Positions 16,403 to 25,720 of a DNA stretch of 64,000 nucleotides are shown here, piece by piece. The notes below the pieces were generated by a model. That model made no database searches. It saw nothing but the letters and a program-made list of their open reading frames with translations, and had not been told where the DNA came from. The DNA is from Flavobacteriales bacterium (GTDB lineage: Bacteria > Bacteroidota > Bacteroidia > Flavobacteriales > CAJXXR01): contig JAOAQX010000026.1 of the NCBI GenBank assembly GCA_025210805.1, positions 33,891 to 97,890 of the forward strand, written 5' to 3'. Made by a program: the position numbers and the translations under genes. Positions within the stretch are counted from its first letter, which is position 1. The number at the start of each line of letters is the position of its first letter.

Positions 16403-17167
16403 ATGAAATCAATGTACATCAGAATAATCACATTACTTTCACTAATAATTATGGCTGCATCATGTGTACCAGTTAGCGAAATGGCATACCTTCAAACAGA
16501 CAAAGCTGTAGAAGACCAAGAATATGAAGTTAAATATGACGACTATGTTGTCGGTTATAACGATATCCTTCACGTTCAAATTACTATCAAGGAAGAACAA
16601 TACCTTGAACAACCCAATAGAAACTATGCCTCAGATGCCTCTTTCTTTTTGAGTGGATATACCGTTGATAAAAATGGATATATCGAACTTCCTATTCTAG
16701 GTGAGGTTTATGTTTTCGGTAGTACAATTGCTCAAATTAAGGACAGACTTTCTGAATTACTATCTTCATACTATACAAAATACGTAGTGAGAGTAAAACC
16801 AAATGGGGTAAAAATCACGATTCTAGGAGAAGTAAATAGACCAGGAGCCTATACTTTTTACCAAAATAATGTTACCATTTTCCACCTTATTGCTAGTAGT
16901 GGAGATTTAAGTACGTTCGCAAATAGAAAACAAATAAAAATCCTAAGACATACAGATGATAATGTAAAAGTCCATTATTTGGATTTAACAAATCAAGATA
17001 TTTTTACCTCAGATTTTTATTATCTACAACCAGAAGATGTGATATATGTAGAACCTTTAGGTGTAAAAACTTGGGGAATAGGAACTACAGGATTTAGTAG
17101 TGTAGTTACAATTACTTCAATTATTTCTTCAATTTTCCTAGTTGTAAACGTAATTAGTAGAAGCTAA
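16403..17167 (+). CDS. Polysaccharide export lipoprotein, Wza-like
   Basis: Outer-membrane polysaccharide export protein. ATG at 16403 gives a lipoprotein signal with lipobox MAASC (Cys21); the TTG at 16391 that opens the frame is less likely. Residues about 45-130 are the Poly_export domain (YVVGYNDILHVQI ... GYIELPILGEVYVFG ... YYTKYVVRVKP) and about 140-200 an SLBB domain (GVKITILGEVNRPGAYTF). A hydrophobic C-terminal helix (about 230-252) follows, as usual in Bacteroidota homologues. It should pair with the BY-kinase that starts 4 bases later to form the trans-envelope export channel. Confidence 0.93.
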   Translation: MKSMYIRIITLLSLIIMAASCVPVSEMAYLQTDKAVEDQEYEVKYDDYVVGYNDILHVQITIKEEQYLEQPNRNYASDASFFLSGYTVDKNGYIELPILGEVYVFGSTIAQIKDRLSELLSSYYTKYVVRVKPNGVKITILGEVNRPGAYTFYQNNVTIFHLIASSGDLSTFANRKQIKILRHTDDNVKVHYLDLTNQDIFTSDFYYLQPEDVIYVEPLGVKTWGIGTTGFSSVVTITSIISSIFLVVNVISRS

Positions 17168-17171
17168 AACT

Positions 17172-19664
17172 ATGAATGAAAACAAAATAAATAACAATCT
17201 GAGTTCACTAGGATCTAAGGGAGTTGATAATAAAGCTGATGTTAGTCTAAACATAGACTTGAAAGCTATTTTAAATTTAATATTAGCCAATTGGTATTGG
17301 ATTGCTCTTTCAGTTTTAGTTTTTGGAGCTGGTGCTTATATGAAAAATAGATATGCAAAAAATATCTATTCAATGGAGCTAAAACTCTTCATTTCGCCAG
17401 ATGGACAAGTAGCCTCTACTGCTGATCAAATCCAGAGAAAACAAACTTGGGTAAGACCATTAGAGTTTTATCTAAACGAAAAAGAATTTTTGAAAAGTAG
17501 AAAGATGACTGCAAAAGTTGTCAGACAACTTAATTTTGAGGTTGGATATTTACTAAGAGGAGATTACAATACCACAGAAATATACAATCAAGCACCTTTT
17601 GAAGTAGAATACGATACAATCATGTATCAACCTCTTTTTCAAGACTTTATTATTCAGCATAAAACAGACTCTTCTTACACTTTAAGCTTCACTCCATTTC
17701 CAACCACCACCTTATATAACTATGGCGAGGAAACTTATGGTTCTAAATCAAATGGTGCTGAACCACAAGAAATTAAAAAAACACTTAAATGGGGAGAATG
17801 GTATGAAGGTAAATTCGGTAGATTCCGATTAAACAAAAAGGTTGGATCTATTATGGTTCCGAGATTTCAATATGTTTTTAAATTTATTGATTACAATTCA
17901 TTAGAAAACATGTACCATAATCTTACACTATCTGACGTAGATGGAGCTTCTGTTACCGTTTTATCTATGACTGGTGAAAATAAGCAAAAACTAGCTGATT
18001 ATCTCAATGAATTAGCCCGTACTTATATTGATCATTCTATTGAATATCAAAAGAAAGTTTCTAGGAAAACTATTGATTTTATTGATCGACAAATCAATAA
18101 ATTGAGTACAAATATTGAGAATACAGAAAGTGACGTAGCAGATTACAAAAAAACAAAAGGGGTTGTTAATTACGAAATTCAAGCCCAAGAAAAATATAAA
18201 AGACTTTCTAGCTATGATGAGAAAATTCTGGAGTTAAGAACTTCAAAAGATTATCTCAGACTCATCCAGAAAAGACTAAACTCAGCGGAAGACAAAGACT
18301 ATTCAGGATTAATGTCCCCCAGTGCCGCTGGTGTTGCGGATCAATCTGTAAACAACTTAGTTAGAAGCATTCAAGGCTTAGCTTTAAGAAGAAGTGAATT
18401 AATGACATATAGTTTACCTGATGCACCTGAAGTAGTTAAGCTTACCAGTCAAATTAATAATCAAAAAGAATCTCTTCTTAGAGATGTGAGTGCCTTAATC
18501 AAATCAATAAATTCTAGAATTAGTAGTTACCAGTCTAAAGTGGGACAAGTTTCGGGGCAATTAAGACAACTACCAGATCGCCAAAAGGACATGAAAACCC
18601 TTCAAAGGCAATACGACGTAAAAGACCGTTATCTTACTTTTTTATACGAAAAGAAAGCCGAAGCAGGAATGCTTAATGCAGCAATAGAACCAAGACATAG
18701 AATTATTGACAAAGCTGAAGACAGAGGGCAAGGTCCAATCCTACCAAAAAAACGAACAACCATGATGTATGCTATTATCATGGGTCTTCTTATTCCAGTG
18801 ATCATTCTTCTTATTGTTGATTTCTTCAGAACAAAGATTATTGTTGTAGAAGATATAGAAAACGTAACTAATGTGCCGATTGTTGCCACTATTACGCACG
18901 ATAAATCTAAATATGATTTACCTGTTTTTGAGCAACCAAAATCAAAATTGGCAGAATCTATACGAGGTTTAAGAACAAACTTGAACTTCTTGATCCAAAA
19001 ACAAGATCAACAAACAATCTTATTCACCTCCAGCTTATCTGGAGAAGGAAAAACTTTCTTAGCGATCAACTTAGCTTGTCTAAATGCATTATCAGACAAA
19101 AAAACGATATTAATTGGGGCTGACTTGCGTAAACCGAAAATTTTCAAGGAATTTAAACTTACCAATGATTTAGGTTTAAGTAATTACCTTTCGGGAGAAG
19201 CAAGCATTGAGGAAGTAACAAATGCTACGGTAAATGAAAATCTAGACGTAATCCTTTCAGGACCTGTACCTCCGAATCCTGCAGAACTATTAGAATCAAA
19301 ACAATTTGATAATTTCATTACACAAATGAAAGAAAAATATGAAAGAGTAATCATTGACTGTTCTCCAATAGGGCTTGTAACAGATGCTCAAATAATTTAT
19401 CATTATGCCGATTCTTTAGTTTATGTATGTCGCCAAGGTGTTACCAATAAAAACCTATTGAAAATTATCGATATCGGTTATAACAGTGGTAAACTTGATA
19501 AAGCATGTATTGCTCTTAATGGATTTAAAATTGAAAAATCCAAAGGATATGGATACGGATATGGTTATGGTTATGGATACGGATATGGATATGGATATGG
19601 GTATGGGTATCTTGATGAAGAGAAAAAAGGTTTCTTCGGAAGATTATTTAGTAGAAAAAAATAA
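17172..19664 (+). CDS. Polysaccharide co-polymerase and BY-kinase, Wzc-like, with (Gly-Tyr)11 tail
   Basis: Inner-membrane chain-length regulator fused to a bacterial tyrosine kinase, 830 residues. Order: first transmembrane helix about residues 36-58, Wzz domain and long periplasmic coiled coil (about 300-510), second helix about 532-552, then the kinase with Walker A SSLSGEGKTF (about 618-628), Walker A' IGADLRKPK and Walker B VIIDCSPIG. The tail holds 11 consecutive Gly-Tyr pairs (792-813) followed by LDEEKKGFFGRLFSRKK. BY-kinases autophosphorylate a C-terminal tyrosine cluster to control assembly, so the repeat is the probable phosphorylation site. It should partner with the Wza-like lipoprotein encoded just upstream. 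Confidence 0.95.
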   Translation: MNENKINNNLSSLGSKGVDNKADVSLNIDLKAILNLILANWYWIALSVLVFGAGAYMKNRYAKNIYSMELKLFISPDGQVASTADQIQRKQTWVRPLEFYLNEKEFLKSRKMTAKVVRQLNFEVGYLLRGDYNTTEIYNQAPFEVEYDTIMYQPLFQDFIIQHKTDSSYTLSFTPFPTTTLYNYGEETYGSKSNGAEPQEIKKTLKWGEWYEGKFGRFRLNKKVGSIMVPRFQYVFKFIDYNSLENMYHNLTLSDVDGASVTVLSMTGENKQKLADYLNELARTYIDHSIEYQKKVSRKTIDFIDRQINKLSTNIENTESDVADYKKTKGVVNYEIQAQEKYKRLSSYDEKILELRTSKDYLRLIQKRLNSAEDKDYSGLMSPSAAGVADQSVNNLVRSIQGLALRRSELMTYSLPDAPEVVKLTSQINNQKESLLRDVSALIKSINSRISSYQSKVGQVSGQLRQLPDRQKDMKTLQRQYDVKDRYLTFLYEKKAEAGMLNAAIEPRHRIIDKAEDRGQGPILPKKRTTMMYAIIMGLLIPVIILLIVDFFRTKIIVVEDIENVTNVPIVATITHDKSKYDLPVFEQPKSKLAESIRGLRTNLNFLIQKQDQQTILFTSSLSGEGKTFLAINLACLNALSDKKTILIGADLRKPKIFKEFKLTNDLGLSNYLSGEASIEEVTNATVNENLDVILSGPVPPNPAELLESKQFDNFITQMKEKYERVIIDCSPIGLVTDAQIIYHYADSLVYVCRQGVTNKNLLKIIDIGYNSGKLDKACIALNGFKIEKSKGYGYGYGYGYGYGYGYGYGYGYLDEEKKGFFGRLFSRKK
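19545..19610 (+). repeat. In-frame 6-bp tandem repeat encoding (Gly-Tyr)11
   Basis: Eleven imperfect hexamers of the form GGN-TAY, mostly GGATAT, lie at the 3' end of the BY-kinase gene. Slippage by whole units would change tyrosine number without a frameshift. The third-position variation (GGA, GGT, GGG; TAT, TAC) shows the array is not a recent pure expansion. Confidence 0.95.
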
Positions 19665-19683
19665 AATAATGTTTTCTTAAACA

Positions 19684-20697
19684 ATGAGAAACAAATTTCA
19701 AAAATATCATGGAGTTGATTTGAATAATCACTCATTTTTGATAACAGGTGGTGCAGGTTTCATAGGGTCTAATCTCGTGGAATACCTGCTACAGTTTGGA
19801 GCTAAAAAAGTGCGAGTTTTAGATAACCTCTCAAATGGTTACTACAAGAATATTGAAGAATTTGAAAAATATCCAAATTTCGAATTCATTCAAGGTGACA
19901 TCAGAGACTACTCAACTTGTCAAAAAGCTGTAAAAGGAATTGATTTTGTCTCTCACCAAGCAGCCCTAGGTTCTGTACCTAGATCTATCAATGATCCGAT
20001 TACTTCCAATGAGGTAAATGTCTCTGGATTTCTAAACGTCCTAGAAGCGGCTAAAAACGAAGGGATTATCAAAATGGTTTATGCTGCGAGTTCTTCTACT
20101 TACGGCGATTCCAAATCACTTCCTAAAGTGGAAGACAAAATTGGTAAACCACTTTCTCCTTATGCCGTTACTAAATATGTAAACGAACTGTATGGCGATG
20201 TATACGCTAATGTCTATGGCTTTGCCACAGTGGGTTTAAGATATTTTAATGTCTTTGGACCCAAACAAGATTCAAATGGTGCTTATGCTGCCGTAATACC
20301 CTTGTTTATGGATGCAATGATCGAAAAGAGAGCTCCAACAATCAACGGTGATGGCGGGCAAACAAGAGACTTTACTTTTGTTGATAATGCAGTACAAGCA
20401 AATATCAAAGCACTCTTGAATGCACAAAATGTTAAAACACATGAGGTATGTAATATTGCCTTTGGAGAAAGAACTTCTCTGCTTCAATTATGGGAAATGA
20501 TTCAAGAGGCCGACGGAAACACTCTTGATGCAGTTCATGGCCCAGATAGAGCTGGTGATATCCGAGATTCCTTGGCAGATATCTCAAAAGCAAAAAAATT
20601 AATAGGCTATGATCCCGGTTTTTCTATGGCTCAAGGTCTTTCAAATACTTACAACTGGTTCAAAAACAATTTAGAATTTATCAAACAAAATGGCTAA
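19684..20697 (+). CDS. NAD-dependent nucleotide-sugar 4-epimerase (SDR), WbpP/TviC-like
   Basis: A 337-residue extended short-chain dehydrogenase. The NAD motif TGGAGFIGSNLVEYL lies at residues about 20-34 and the catalytic YAVTKYVNELY (YxxxK) near residue 160. The slight N-terminal extension before the Rossmann fold and the segments HQAALGSVPRSINDP and FTFVDNAVQANIKAL match UDP-N-acetylglucosamine 4-epimerases of the WbpP/TviC group, which make UDP-GalNAc, but UDP-glucuronate or UDP-glucose 4-epimerase activity cannot be excluded. It overlaps rfbB by 8 bases, so it belongs to the polysaccharide operon and supplies a precursor. Confidence 0.85.
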   Translation: MRNKFQKYHGVDLNNHSFLITGGAGFIGSNLVEYLLQFGAKKVRVLDNLSNGYYKNIEEFEKYPNFEFIQGDIRDYSTCQKAVKGIDFVSHQAALGSVPRSINDPITSNEVNVSGFLNVLEAAKNEGIIKMVYAASSSTYGDSKSLPKVEDKIGKPLSPYAVTKYVNELYGDVYANVYGFATVGLRYFNVFGPKQDSNGAYAAVIPLFMDAMIEKRAPTINGDGGQTRDFTFVDNAVQANIKALLNAQNVKTHEVCNIAFGERTSLLQLWEMIQEADGNTLDAVHGPDRAGDIRDSLADISKAKKLIGYDPGFSMAQGLSNTYNWFKNNLEFIKQNG

Positions 20698-21742
20698 AAA
20701 TATCTTAGTAACAGGTGGAGCTGGTTTTATAGGCTCACACGTTATACGATTAATGGTAAATAAATACCCTAATTACAATATTTATAATTTGGATCTATTA
20801 ACCTATTGCGGAAATCTCGAAAATCTTAAAGATATCGAGGATAAACCTAATTATCACTTTATTAAAGCAGATATCAATGATGGAGCTTTAATGATGAAAA
20901 TTTTTGAAGAAAAAAATATCGATTCTGTAATCCATTTGGCTGCAGAATCTCATGTGGATAGATCAATCACTGATCCCTTGGCTTTTGTTAAAACCAATGT
21001 TATTGGAACTGTCAACTTACTTGAAGCTGCTAAAAAACATTGGGCAGGAAATTGGGATGGTAAAAGATTCTATCACGTTTCCACAGATGAAGTATTCGGT
21101 TCTTTGGGTGAAACAGGATTCTTTTTAGAAACCACACCTTACGACCCACAATCGCCTTATTCAGCGTCCAAAGCAAGTTCTGATCACTTTGTAAGAGCTT
21201 ATGGTAACACATATGGAATGCCATTTGTGATTTCAAATTGCTCCAATAACTACGGACAAAATCAGTTTCCGGAAAAATTGATTCCATTGTTTATTCACAA
21301 TATCAAAAACAATAAAAATCTTCCTGTTTATGGAGATGGAAAATATACCAGAGATTGGTTATACGTGGTAGACCATGCAAGAGCTATTGACACCATTTTC
21401 CATAAAGCAGAAAACAAAAAAGAATACAATATTGGTGGTTTTAACGAATGGACTAATATTGACTTGATAAAGTTACTTTGTTCTATCATGGACAAAAAAC
21501 TTGATAGAACCTCTGGTTCATCAGAAGGATTGATTACTTATGTAAAAGATCGTCCAGGACATGACAAACGCTATGCTATTGATGCTACTTTGTTGAAAAA
21601 CGAACTAGCTTGGGAACCATCTCTTCAGTTTGCCGAAGGATTAGAAATTACCATTGACTGGTACCTCAATAATGAAGAATGGTTAAACAATGTAACCTCA
21701 GGATCTTATCAAGATTATTATAAAACTCAATACCAACATTAG
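20690..21742 (+). CDS. rfbB: dTDP-glucose 4,6-dehydratase
   Basis: Converts dTDP-glucose to dTDP-4-keto-6-deoxyglucose. The 350-residue SDR protein has TGGAGFIGSHVIRLM at residues 7-21, the dehydratase signature HLAAESHVDRSI, STDEVFGSLG, catalytic YSASKASSDHF (YxxxK), and SNCSNNYGQNQFPEKLIP, all typical of RfbB/RmlB. Length is normal. It overlaps the epimerase gene by 8 bases and precedes rfbA by 6 bases. No rfbC or rfbD follows, so the keto sugar is not used for rhamnose here but is handed to the FdtA/FdtB-type enzymes encoded downstream. Confidence 0.97.
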   Translation: MAKNILVTGGAGFIGSHVIRLMVNKYPNYNIYNLDLLTYCGNLENLKDIEDKPNYHFIKADINDGALMMKIFEEKNIDSVIHLAAESHVDRSITDPLAFVKTNVIGTVNLLEAAKKHWAGNWDGKRFYHVSTDEVFGSLGETGFFLETTPYDPQSPYSASKASSDHFVRAYGNTYGMPFVISNCSNNYGQNQFPEKLIPLFIHNIKNNKNLPVYGDGKYTRDWLYVVDHARAIDTIFHKAENKKEYNIGGFNEWTNIDLIKLLCSIMDKKLDRTSGSSEGLITYVKDRPGHDKRYAIDATLLKNELAWEPSLQFAEGLEITIDWYLNNEEWLNNVTSGSYQDYYKTQYQH

Positions 21743-21748
21743 AATATT

Positions 21749-22612
21749 ATGAAAGGAATTATATTAGCAGGAGGATCGGGTACTCGATTACACCCACTTA
21801 CTTTAGCTGCAAGTAAACAGCTATTACCAGTTTATGATAAGCCAATGATCTATTACCCGCTATCGATTTTAATGTTAGCAGGAATTCGAGAAATTCTTAT
21901 CATTACTACTCCACATGATCAAGAAGCTTTTAAAAGACTTTTGGGAGATGGTTCTGAGTTAGGATGTAGATTTGAGTATATAGTTCAAGAAGTGCCAAAT
22001 GGTCTTGCTCAAGCCTTTGTACTAGGGGAAGAATTTATTGGCGATGATGGAGCAGCTCTTGTTCTAGGTGATAATATTTTTTATGGATCGGGAATGGGTA
22101 ATCTTTTGAGATCAAAAGTAAACCTTGATGGTGCTTGTGTTTTTGCTTACCGAGTAAATGATCCTGAAAGATATGGAGTAGTTGAATTTGATGAAGCTGG
22201 AAAAGTCCTCTCTTTAGAGGAAAAACCAGAAAATCCAAAATCAAACTATGCAGTCCCAGGTTTGTATTTCTATGACAATGATGTTGTAGAAATTGCAAAA
22301 AACATCAAACCTTCTGCAAGAGGTGAATACGAAATTACTGATGTAAACATTGAGTATCTCAAAAGAAAAAAACTACAAGTAGGAATTCTTGACAGAGGAA
22401 CCGCTTGGCTTGATACAGGTACTTTTCCTTCTTTAATGCAAGCAGGTCAATTTGTACAAGTTATTGAAGAAAGACAAGGATTCAAAATTGGATGTATTGA
22501 AGAAATAGCCTTCCGTCAAGGATTTATTGACGAAAAACAATTACTTGTTCTTGCAGAAAAGTACAAGAAAAGTGGTTACGGTGAATACCTTAGAAAACTA
22601 ACAGAGCTTTAA
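21749..22612 (+). CDS. rfbA: Glucose-1-phosphate thymidylyltransferase
   Basis: Makes dTDP-glucose from glucose 1-phosphate and dTTP, the step before RfbB. The 287-residue protein begins with the nucleotidyltransferase motif [20 protein letters not shown], followed by [19 protein letters not shown] and [11 protein letters not shown], then [14 protein letters not shown] near residue 220. Length and motifs are standard for RmlA. Its stop codon overlaps the start of the first ketoisomerase gene by one base (TAATG), which suggests translational coupling. Confidence 0.97.
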   Translation: MKGIILAGGSGTRLHPLTLAASKQLLPVYDKPMIYYPLSILMLAGIREILIITTPHDQEAFKRLLGDGSELGCRFEYIVQEVPNGLAQAFVLGEEFIGDDGAALVLGDNIFYGSGMGNLLRSKVNLDGACVFAYRVNDPERYGVVEFDEAGKVLSLEEKPENPKSNYAVPGLYFYDNDVVEIAKNIKPSARGEYEITDVNIEYLKRKKLQVGILDRGTAWLDTGTFPSLMQAGQFVQVIEERQGFKIGCIEEIAFRQGFIDEKQLLVLAEKYKKSGYGEYLRKLTEL

Positions 22613-23025
22613 TGTTTTCTGTTCAAGATACCAAAATAATTGATTTACCAAAAAAGATAGATCCGAGAGGAAATCTATCTTTTTTGGAATCTAAGGAACA
22701 TATTCCCTTTGAAATAAAAAGGGTTTATTGGATCTATGATGTTCCCGGTGGTGAGGAAAGAGGTGGACATGCATTTAAGGAGCAACTAGAATTTATCATT
22801 GTTCTTTCAGGAAGTTTAGATGTGGTAGTTTTTGATGGAAATGAAGAGAAACGATACCACCTAAACCGATCTTATTACGGCTTATTTATTCCCAAAGGAA
22901 TCTGGAGAAGAATGGAAAATTTCTCTACCAATTCTTTAGTCGTTTGCTTAGCAAGTACTGCTTTTGACACTTCTGACTATATCAGAAACAAACAAGACTA
23001 TTTAAGATTCAAAAATGAAAGGTAG
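22612..23025 (+). CDS. WxcM/FdtA-type sugar 3,4-ketoisomerase, copy 1 (divergent active site)
   Basis: A 137-residue single-domain cupin of the FdtA/QdtA/WxcM-like family, which isomerises dTDP-4-keto-6-deoxyhexose to the 3-keto sugar. The family motif is present as GGEERGGHAFKEQ: the first histidine of the conserved HxH (His53) is kept but the second is Phe55. The rest of the cupin (FIIVLSGSLDVVVFDG, GIWRRMENFS) is intact. It overlaps the next gene, a second copy, by 11 bases. The missing histidine suggests altered specificity, a structural role in a heterodimer, or another reaction on the same sugar. Confidence 0.85.
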   Translation: MFSVQDTKIIDLPKKIDPRGNLSFLESKEHIPFEIKRVYWIYDVPGGEERGGHAFKEQLEFIIVLSGSLDVVVFDGNEEKRYHLNRSYYGLFIPKGIWRRMENFSTNSLVVCLASTAFDTSDYIRNKQDYLRFKNER

Positions 23026-23437
23026 AACCAACACCATACACCATTGTAAAAAAATCACCTTACCTAAGGTGAATAATCCAGCAGGAAATCTTACTTCTAT
23101 CCAAGAGAATCAAGAAGTCCCCTTCCCTATCGAAAGAATCTATTACCTTTATGACATCCCTGGCGGGGAAGAAAGAGGTGCTCACGGACACAAGGAACTT
23201 CAACAATTACTTGTGGCTGCCTCAGGAGCTTTTGAAGTGGTACTTTTTGACGGAAAAGAACAGAAATCTGTTTACCTCAACAGACCCTATGAAGGTTTAC
23301 TCATAGAACCAGGTATGTGGAGAGAACTCAAAAATTTCTCATCAGGTTCTGTCTGTTTAGTTTTGGCTTCACTAAAATATGATGAAAAAGATTATATCCG
23401 AGACTATCAGGAATTTTTAGATTTTAAAGACTTATAA
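23015..23437 (+). CDS. fdtA: WxcM/FdtA-type sugar 3,4-ketoisomerase, copy 2
   Basis: A 140-residue cupin homologous to the gene before it. It keeps both conserved histidines (His57 and His59 in GGEERGAHGHKEL), with LLVAASGAFEVVLFDG and GMWRELKNFSSGS. It probably converts dTDP-4-keto-6-deoxyglucose to a dTDP-3-keto-6-deoxyhexose for the aminotransferase encoded 30 bases downstream. FdtA and QdtA give C4 epimers (galacto or gluco) and cannot be separated by eye, so the symbol is provisional. Confidence 0.85.
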   Translation: MKGRTNTIHHCKKITLPKVNNPAGNLTSIQENQEVPFPIERIYYLYDIPGGEERGAHGHKELQQLLVAASGAFEVVLFDGKEQKSVYLNRPYEGLLIEPGMWRELKNFSSGSVCLVLASLKYDEKDYIRDYQEFLDFKDL

Positions 23438-23467
23438 CTATCTTACTCTCTCAAAGCATAAAAAATT

Positions 23468-24571
23468 ATGATCAAATTTTTAGACATTAAAAAAATAAAC
23501 GACCGGCAAGAAAAAGAAATCAGCCAAGCCATCCAAAGGGTTTTAGATTCAGGATGGTATGTTTTAGGAAATGAAGTAGCTTCATTCGAAAGAGAATTTG
23601 CTGAATTTCATGGCGTAAAATATGCTTTGGCAACTTCCAATGGTTTAGATGCACTAAAAATTATCATAAGAGCTTATATAGAAAAAGGAATTTTTCAAGA
23701 AGGTGACGAAATACTCGTACCTGCCAATACTTTTATCGCTTCTGTATTAGCGATATCTGATGCCAAACTAAAACCTGTTTTAGTAGATATTTCTGAGAAA
23801 GACTATTTGATTGATTCATCAAAAATTGAAGCTAAAATAAGCTCAAAAACCAAAGGAATTATGAATGTTCATTTATATGGACAAATCTCCTATAATGAAA
23901 AGTTAGATCAAATCATTCAAAAACATCAACTCATCCACATTGAAGATAATGCTCAAGCTATTGGAGCGAATCTCAACGGAAAAAAATCTGGAAATATTGG
24001 GCATGCAGCGGCCGTAAGCTTCTACCCAGGGAAAAACCTTGGAGCTTTGGGTGATGCTGGGGCTATTTTAACCAATGACGAAGCGCTTTATAGAATAGGA
24101 AAAAGCCTCGCAAACTATGGCTCAGAGAAAAAATATAGTCATGATTATCAAGGCTTCAACAACCGAATGGACGAAATACAAGCTGCCGTACTTAGAGTAA
24201 AATTGCCTAAAATCAATCAAGACAATCAAAAAAGGCAAGCCATAGCCAAAAAATTTGTGGAAGGAATTTCGAATCCAAAAATCGAACTTCCAAAAATCCC
24301 AACAGATCCGTCAAAACACGTTTGGCATCTATTTGTTGTTCGATGTAAAGAAAGACAAAAATTACAAGAATATTTACAAGAAAACGGAATTCAAAGCTTG
24401 ATTCACTATCCTATTCCAGTGCATCAGCAAAAATCCTATCAAAGCCTTTTTGAAGGAGAAAAATATCCTATTACAGAACAACTCTCTGAAGAGATTCTCT
24501 CCATTCCCATTAGTCCTGTTTTAGAAGATTCTGAGGTTGAAAAAATCATTAACGCACTCAACAAGTTCTAG
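23468..24571 (+). CDS. fdtB: DegT/DnrJ/EryC1 family sugar aminotransferase, FdtB-like
   Basis: PLP-dependent enzyme expected to aminate C3 of the dTDP-3-keto-6-deoxyhexose made by the ketoisomerase. The 367-residue protein has SGWYVLGNEVASFEREFAEF near the N terminus, VPANTFIASVLAIS, IEDNAQAIGA with the PLP-contacting aspartate, the PLP lysine in SFYPGKNLGALGDAGA near residue 188, and NNRMDEIQAAVL. The product would be dTDP-Fuc3N or dTDP-Qui3N. An N-acetyltransferase of the FdtC/QdtC type is not seen nearby, so the amine may stay free or be acylated by an enzyme encoded elsewhere. Confidence 0.9.
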   Translation: MIKFLDIKKINDRQEKEISQAIQRVLDSGWYVLGNEVASFEREFAEFHGVKYALATSNGLDALKIIIRAYIEKGIFQEGDEILVPANTFIASVLAISDAKLKPVLVDISEKDYLIDSSKIEAKISSKTKGIMNVHLYGQISYNEKLDQIIQKHQLIHIEDNAQAIGANLNGKKSGNIGHAAAVSFYPGKNLGALGDAGAILTNDEALYRIGKSLANYGSEKKYSHDYQGFNNRMDEIQAAVLRVKLPKINQDNQKRQAIAKKFVEGISNPKIELPKIPTDPSKHVWHLFVVRCKERQKLQEYLQENGIQSLIHYPIPVHQQKSYQSLFEGEKYPITEQLSEEILSIPISPVLEDSEVEKIINALNKF

Positions 24572-24574
24572 AAC

Positions 24575-25720
24575 ATGCATATTTTATTGGTTTCTCACGA
24601 ATTTGCCCACCCACAACTTGAAAGAGCTGGAGGAATAGGGAATTTCTTGGCAGATTATGCCCAAAGATTGGTTTTTGAAGGTCACCAAGTAACAGTTATA
24701 GGTTATAATAAAATTGCCCTTGATGAAACTTGGAATGGTGTCCAACTCAAATTTTTCAAAAGTCAGTTTAGTGGATTTTACCAACAACTGGCAAGGCTTT
24801 TTCATAAATTCAATTACAGTAAAGGGCTTATTCCTTTTTATGCAAAAGACCGCTATTTCTTGGCTAGAAAAGTAAAAGATTTCGTTGAAAAAAATCATGT
24901 AGATATTATAGAAGTAAACGATTATCTAGGCGATGGAGCTTTTATTGAGGTAGAAATTCCATTGGTTATGAGAACTCATGGATCTTACAGAATGCTTAAG
25001 CATGAAGTAGGACTTAGAAACAATGATGCTTTTGAGTATTTTGAACAAGAACAGATTAAAAAAGTAAATGCCGTTTGTTCTGTTTCTCATTTTAGTGCCG
25101 AAAAATTTTGCAAATATTTTGATTATCCAAAAGATCAAGTAGCCATTATTCACAATGGAGTTGATATTCCCGCTGAAAATCAAAAAAGCAGCCAAACAGA
25201 CTCCTTATCTGTTTTCTATTTTGGAACTTTTTCCCATGCTAAAGGAAGCGACCGTTTGGCAGAAATAATAGAACAGTCTAAAGATCTACCCATACATTTT
25301 ACACTTGCGGGAAAACCAGAATCGGCATTCAAAAACTTTATAGAAGAAAAAATAAGCACAGAAGCCAAAAAGAATATCAACTTTTTAGGGTATATCAATC
25401 ATGATCAACTAGAAACAGAACTTCAAAAAAGCCAAGTAGTACTTTTTCCCTCCCGCTTAGAGAACTTTAGTATTGCCCTTTTGGAAGCCATGATTTATAA
25501 AAATATTTGTATTGGTTGGGATATCCCATCTTTCAAAGAAGTAATCATTTCTGGAGAAAATGGTTTTTTAGTAGATTCTGTAGAAGATTGTATTTCACTT
25601 TTGAAAGATTATCAAAAACACCAAGAAATTGGACAAAAAGCTAGAGAAACAGTAGTAAAGAACTATTCAAAAAGTAAAATGATTGAAAAGAGTATACAGT
25701 TCTATATTTCAAAGCTATAG
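24575..25720 (+). CDS. Glycosyltransferase family 4
   Basis: A 381-residue GT-B glycosyltransferase. The N-terminal domain starts with LLVSHEFAHPQLERAGGIGNF, a usual acceptor-side glycine loop; the second domain begins FYFGTFSHAKGSDRL and contains the EX7E motif in ENFSIALLEAM. It lies 3 bases after the aminotransferase gene, so it probably adds the amino sugar or a neighbouring residue to the lipid-linked repeat unit in the cytoplasm. Donor and linkage cannot be predicted from sequence. Confidence 0.9.
   Translation: MHILLVSHEFAHPQLERAGGIGNFLADYAQRLVFEGHQVTVIGYNKIALDETWNGVQLKFFKSQFSGFYQQLARLFHKFNYSKGLIPFYAKDRYFLARKVKDFVEKNHVDIIEVNDYLGDGAFIEVEIPLVMRTHGSYRMLKHEVGLRNNDAFEYFEQEQIKKVNAVCSVSHFSAEKFCKYFDYPKDQVAIIHNGVDIPAENQKSSQTDSLSVFYFGTFSHAKGSDRLAEIIEQSKDLPIHFTLAGKPESAFKNFIEEKISTEAKKNINFLGYINHDQLETELQKSQVVLFPSRLENFSIALLEAMIYKNICIGWDIPSFKEVIISGENGFLVDSVEDCISLLKDYQKHQEIGQKARETVVKNYSKSKMIEKSIQFYISKL

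Noticed and set aside
19486..19680. 64-residue ORF with Asp-Met repeats
   Set aside because: This is the (Gly-Tyr) repeat array read in another frame.
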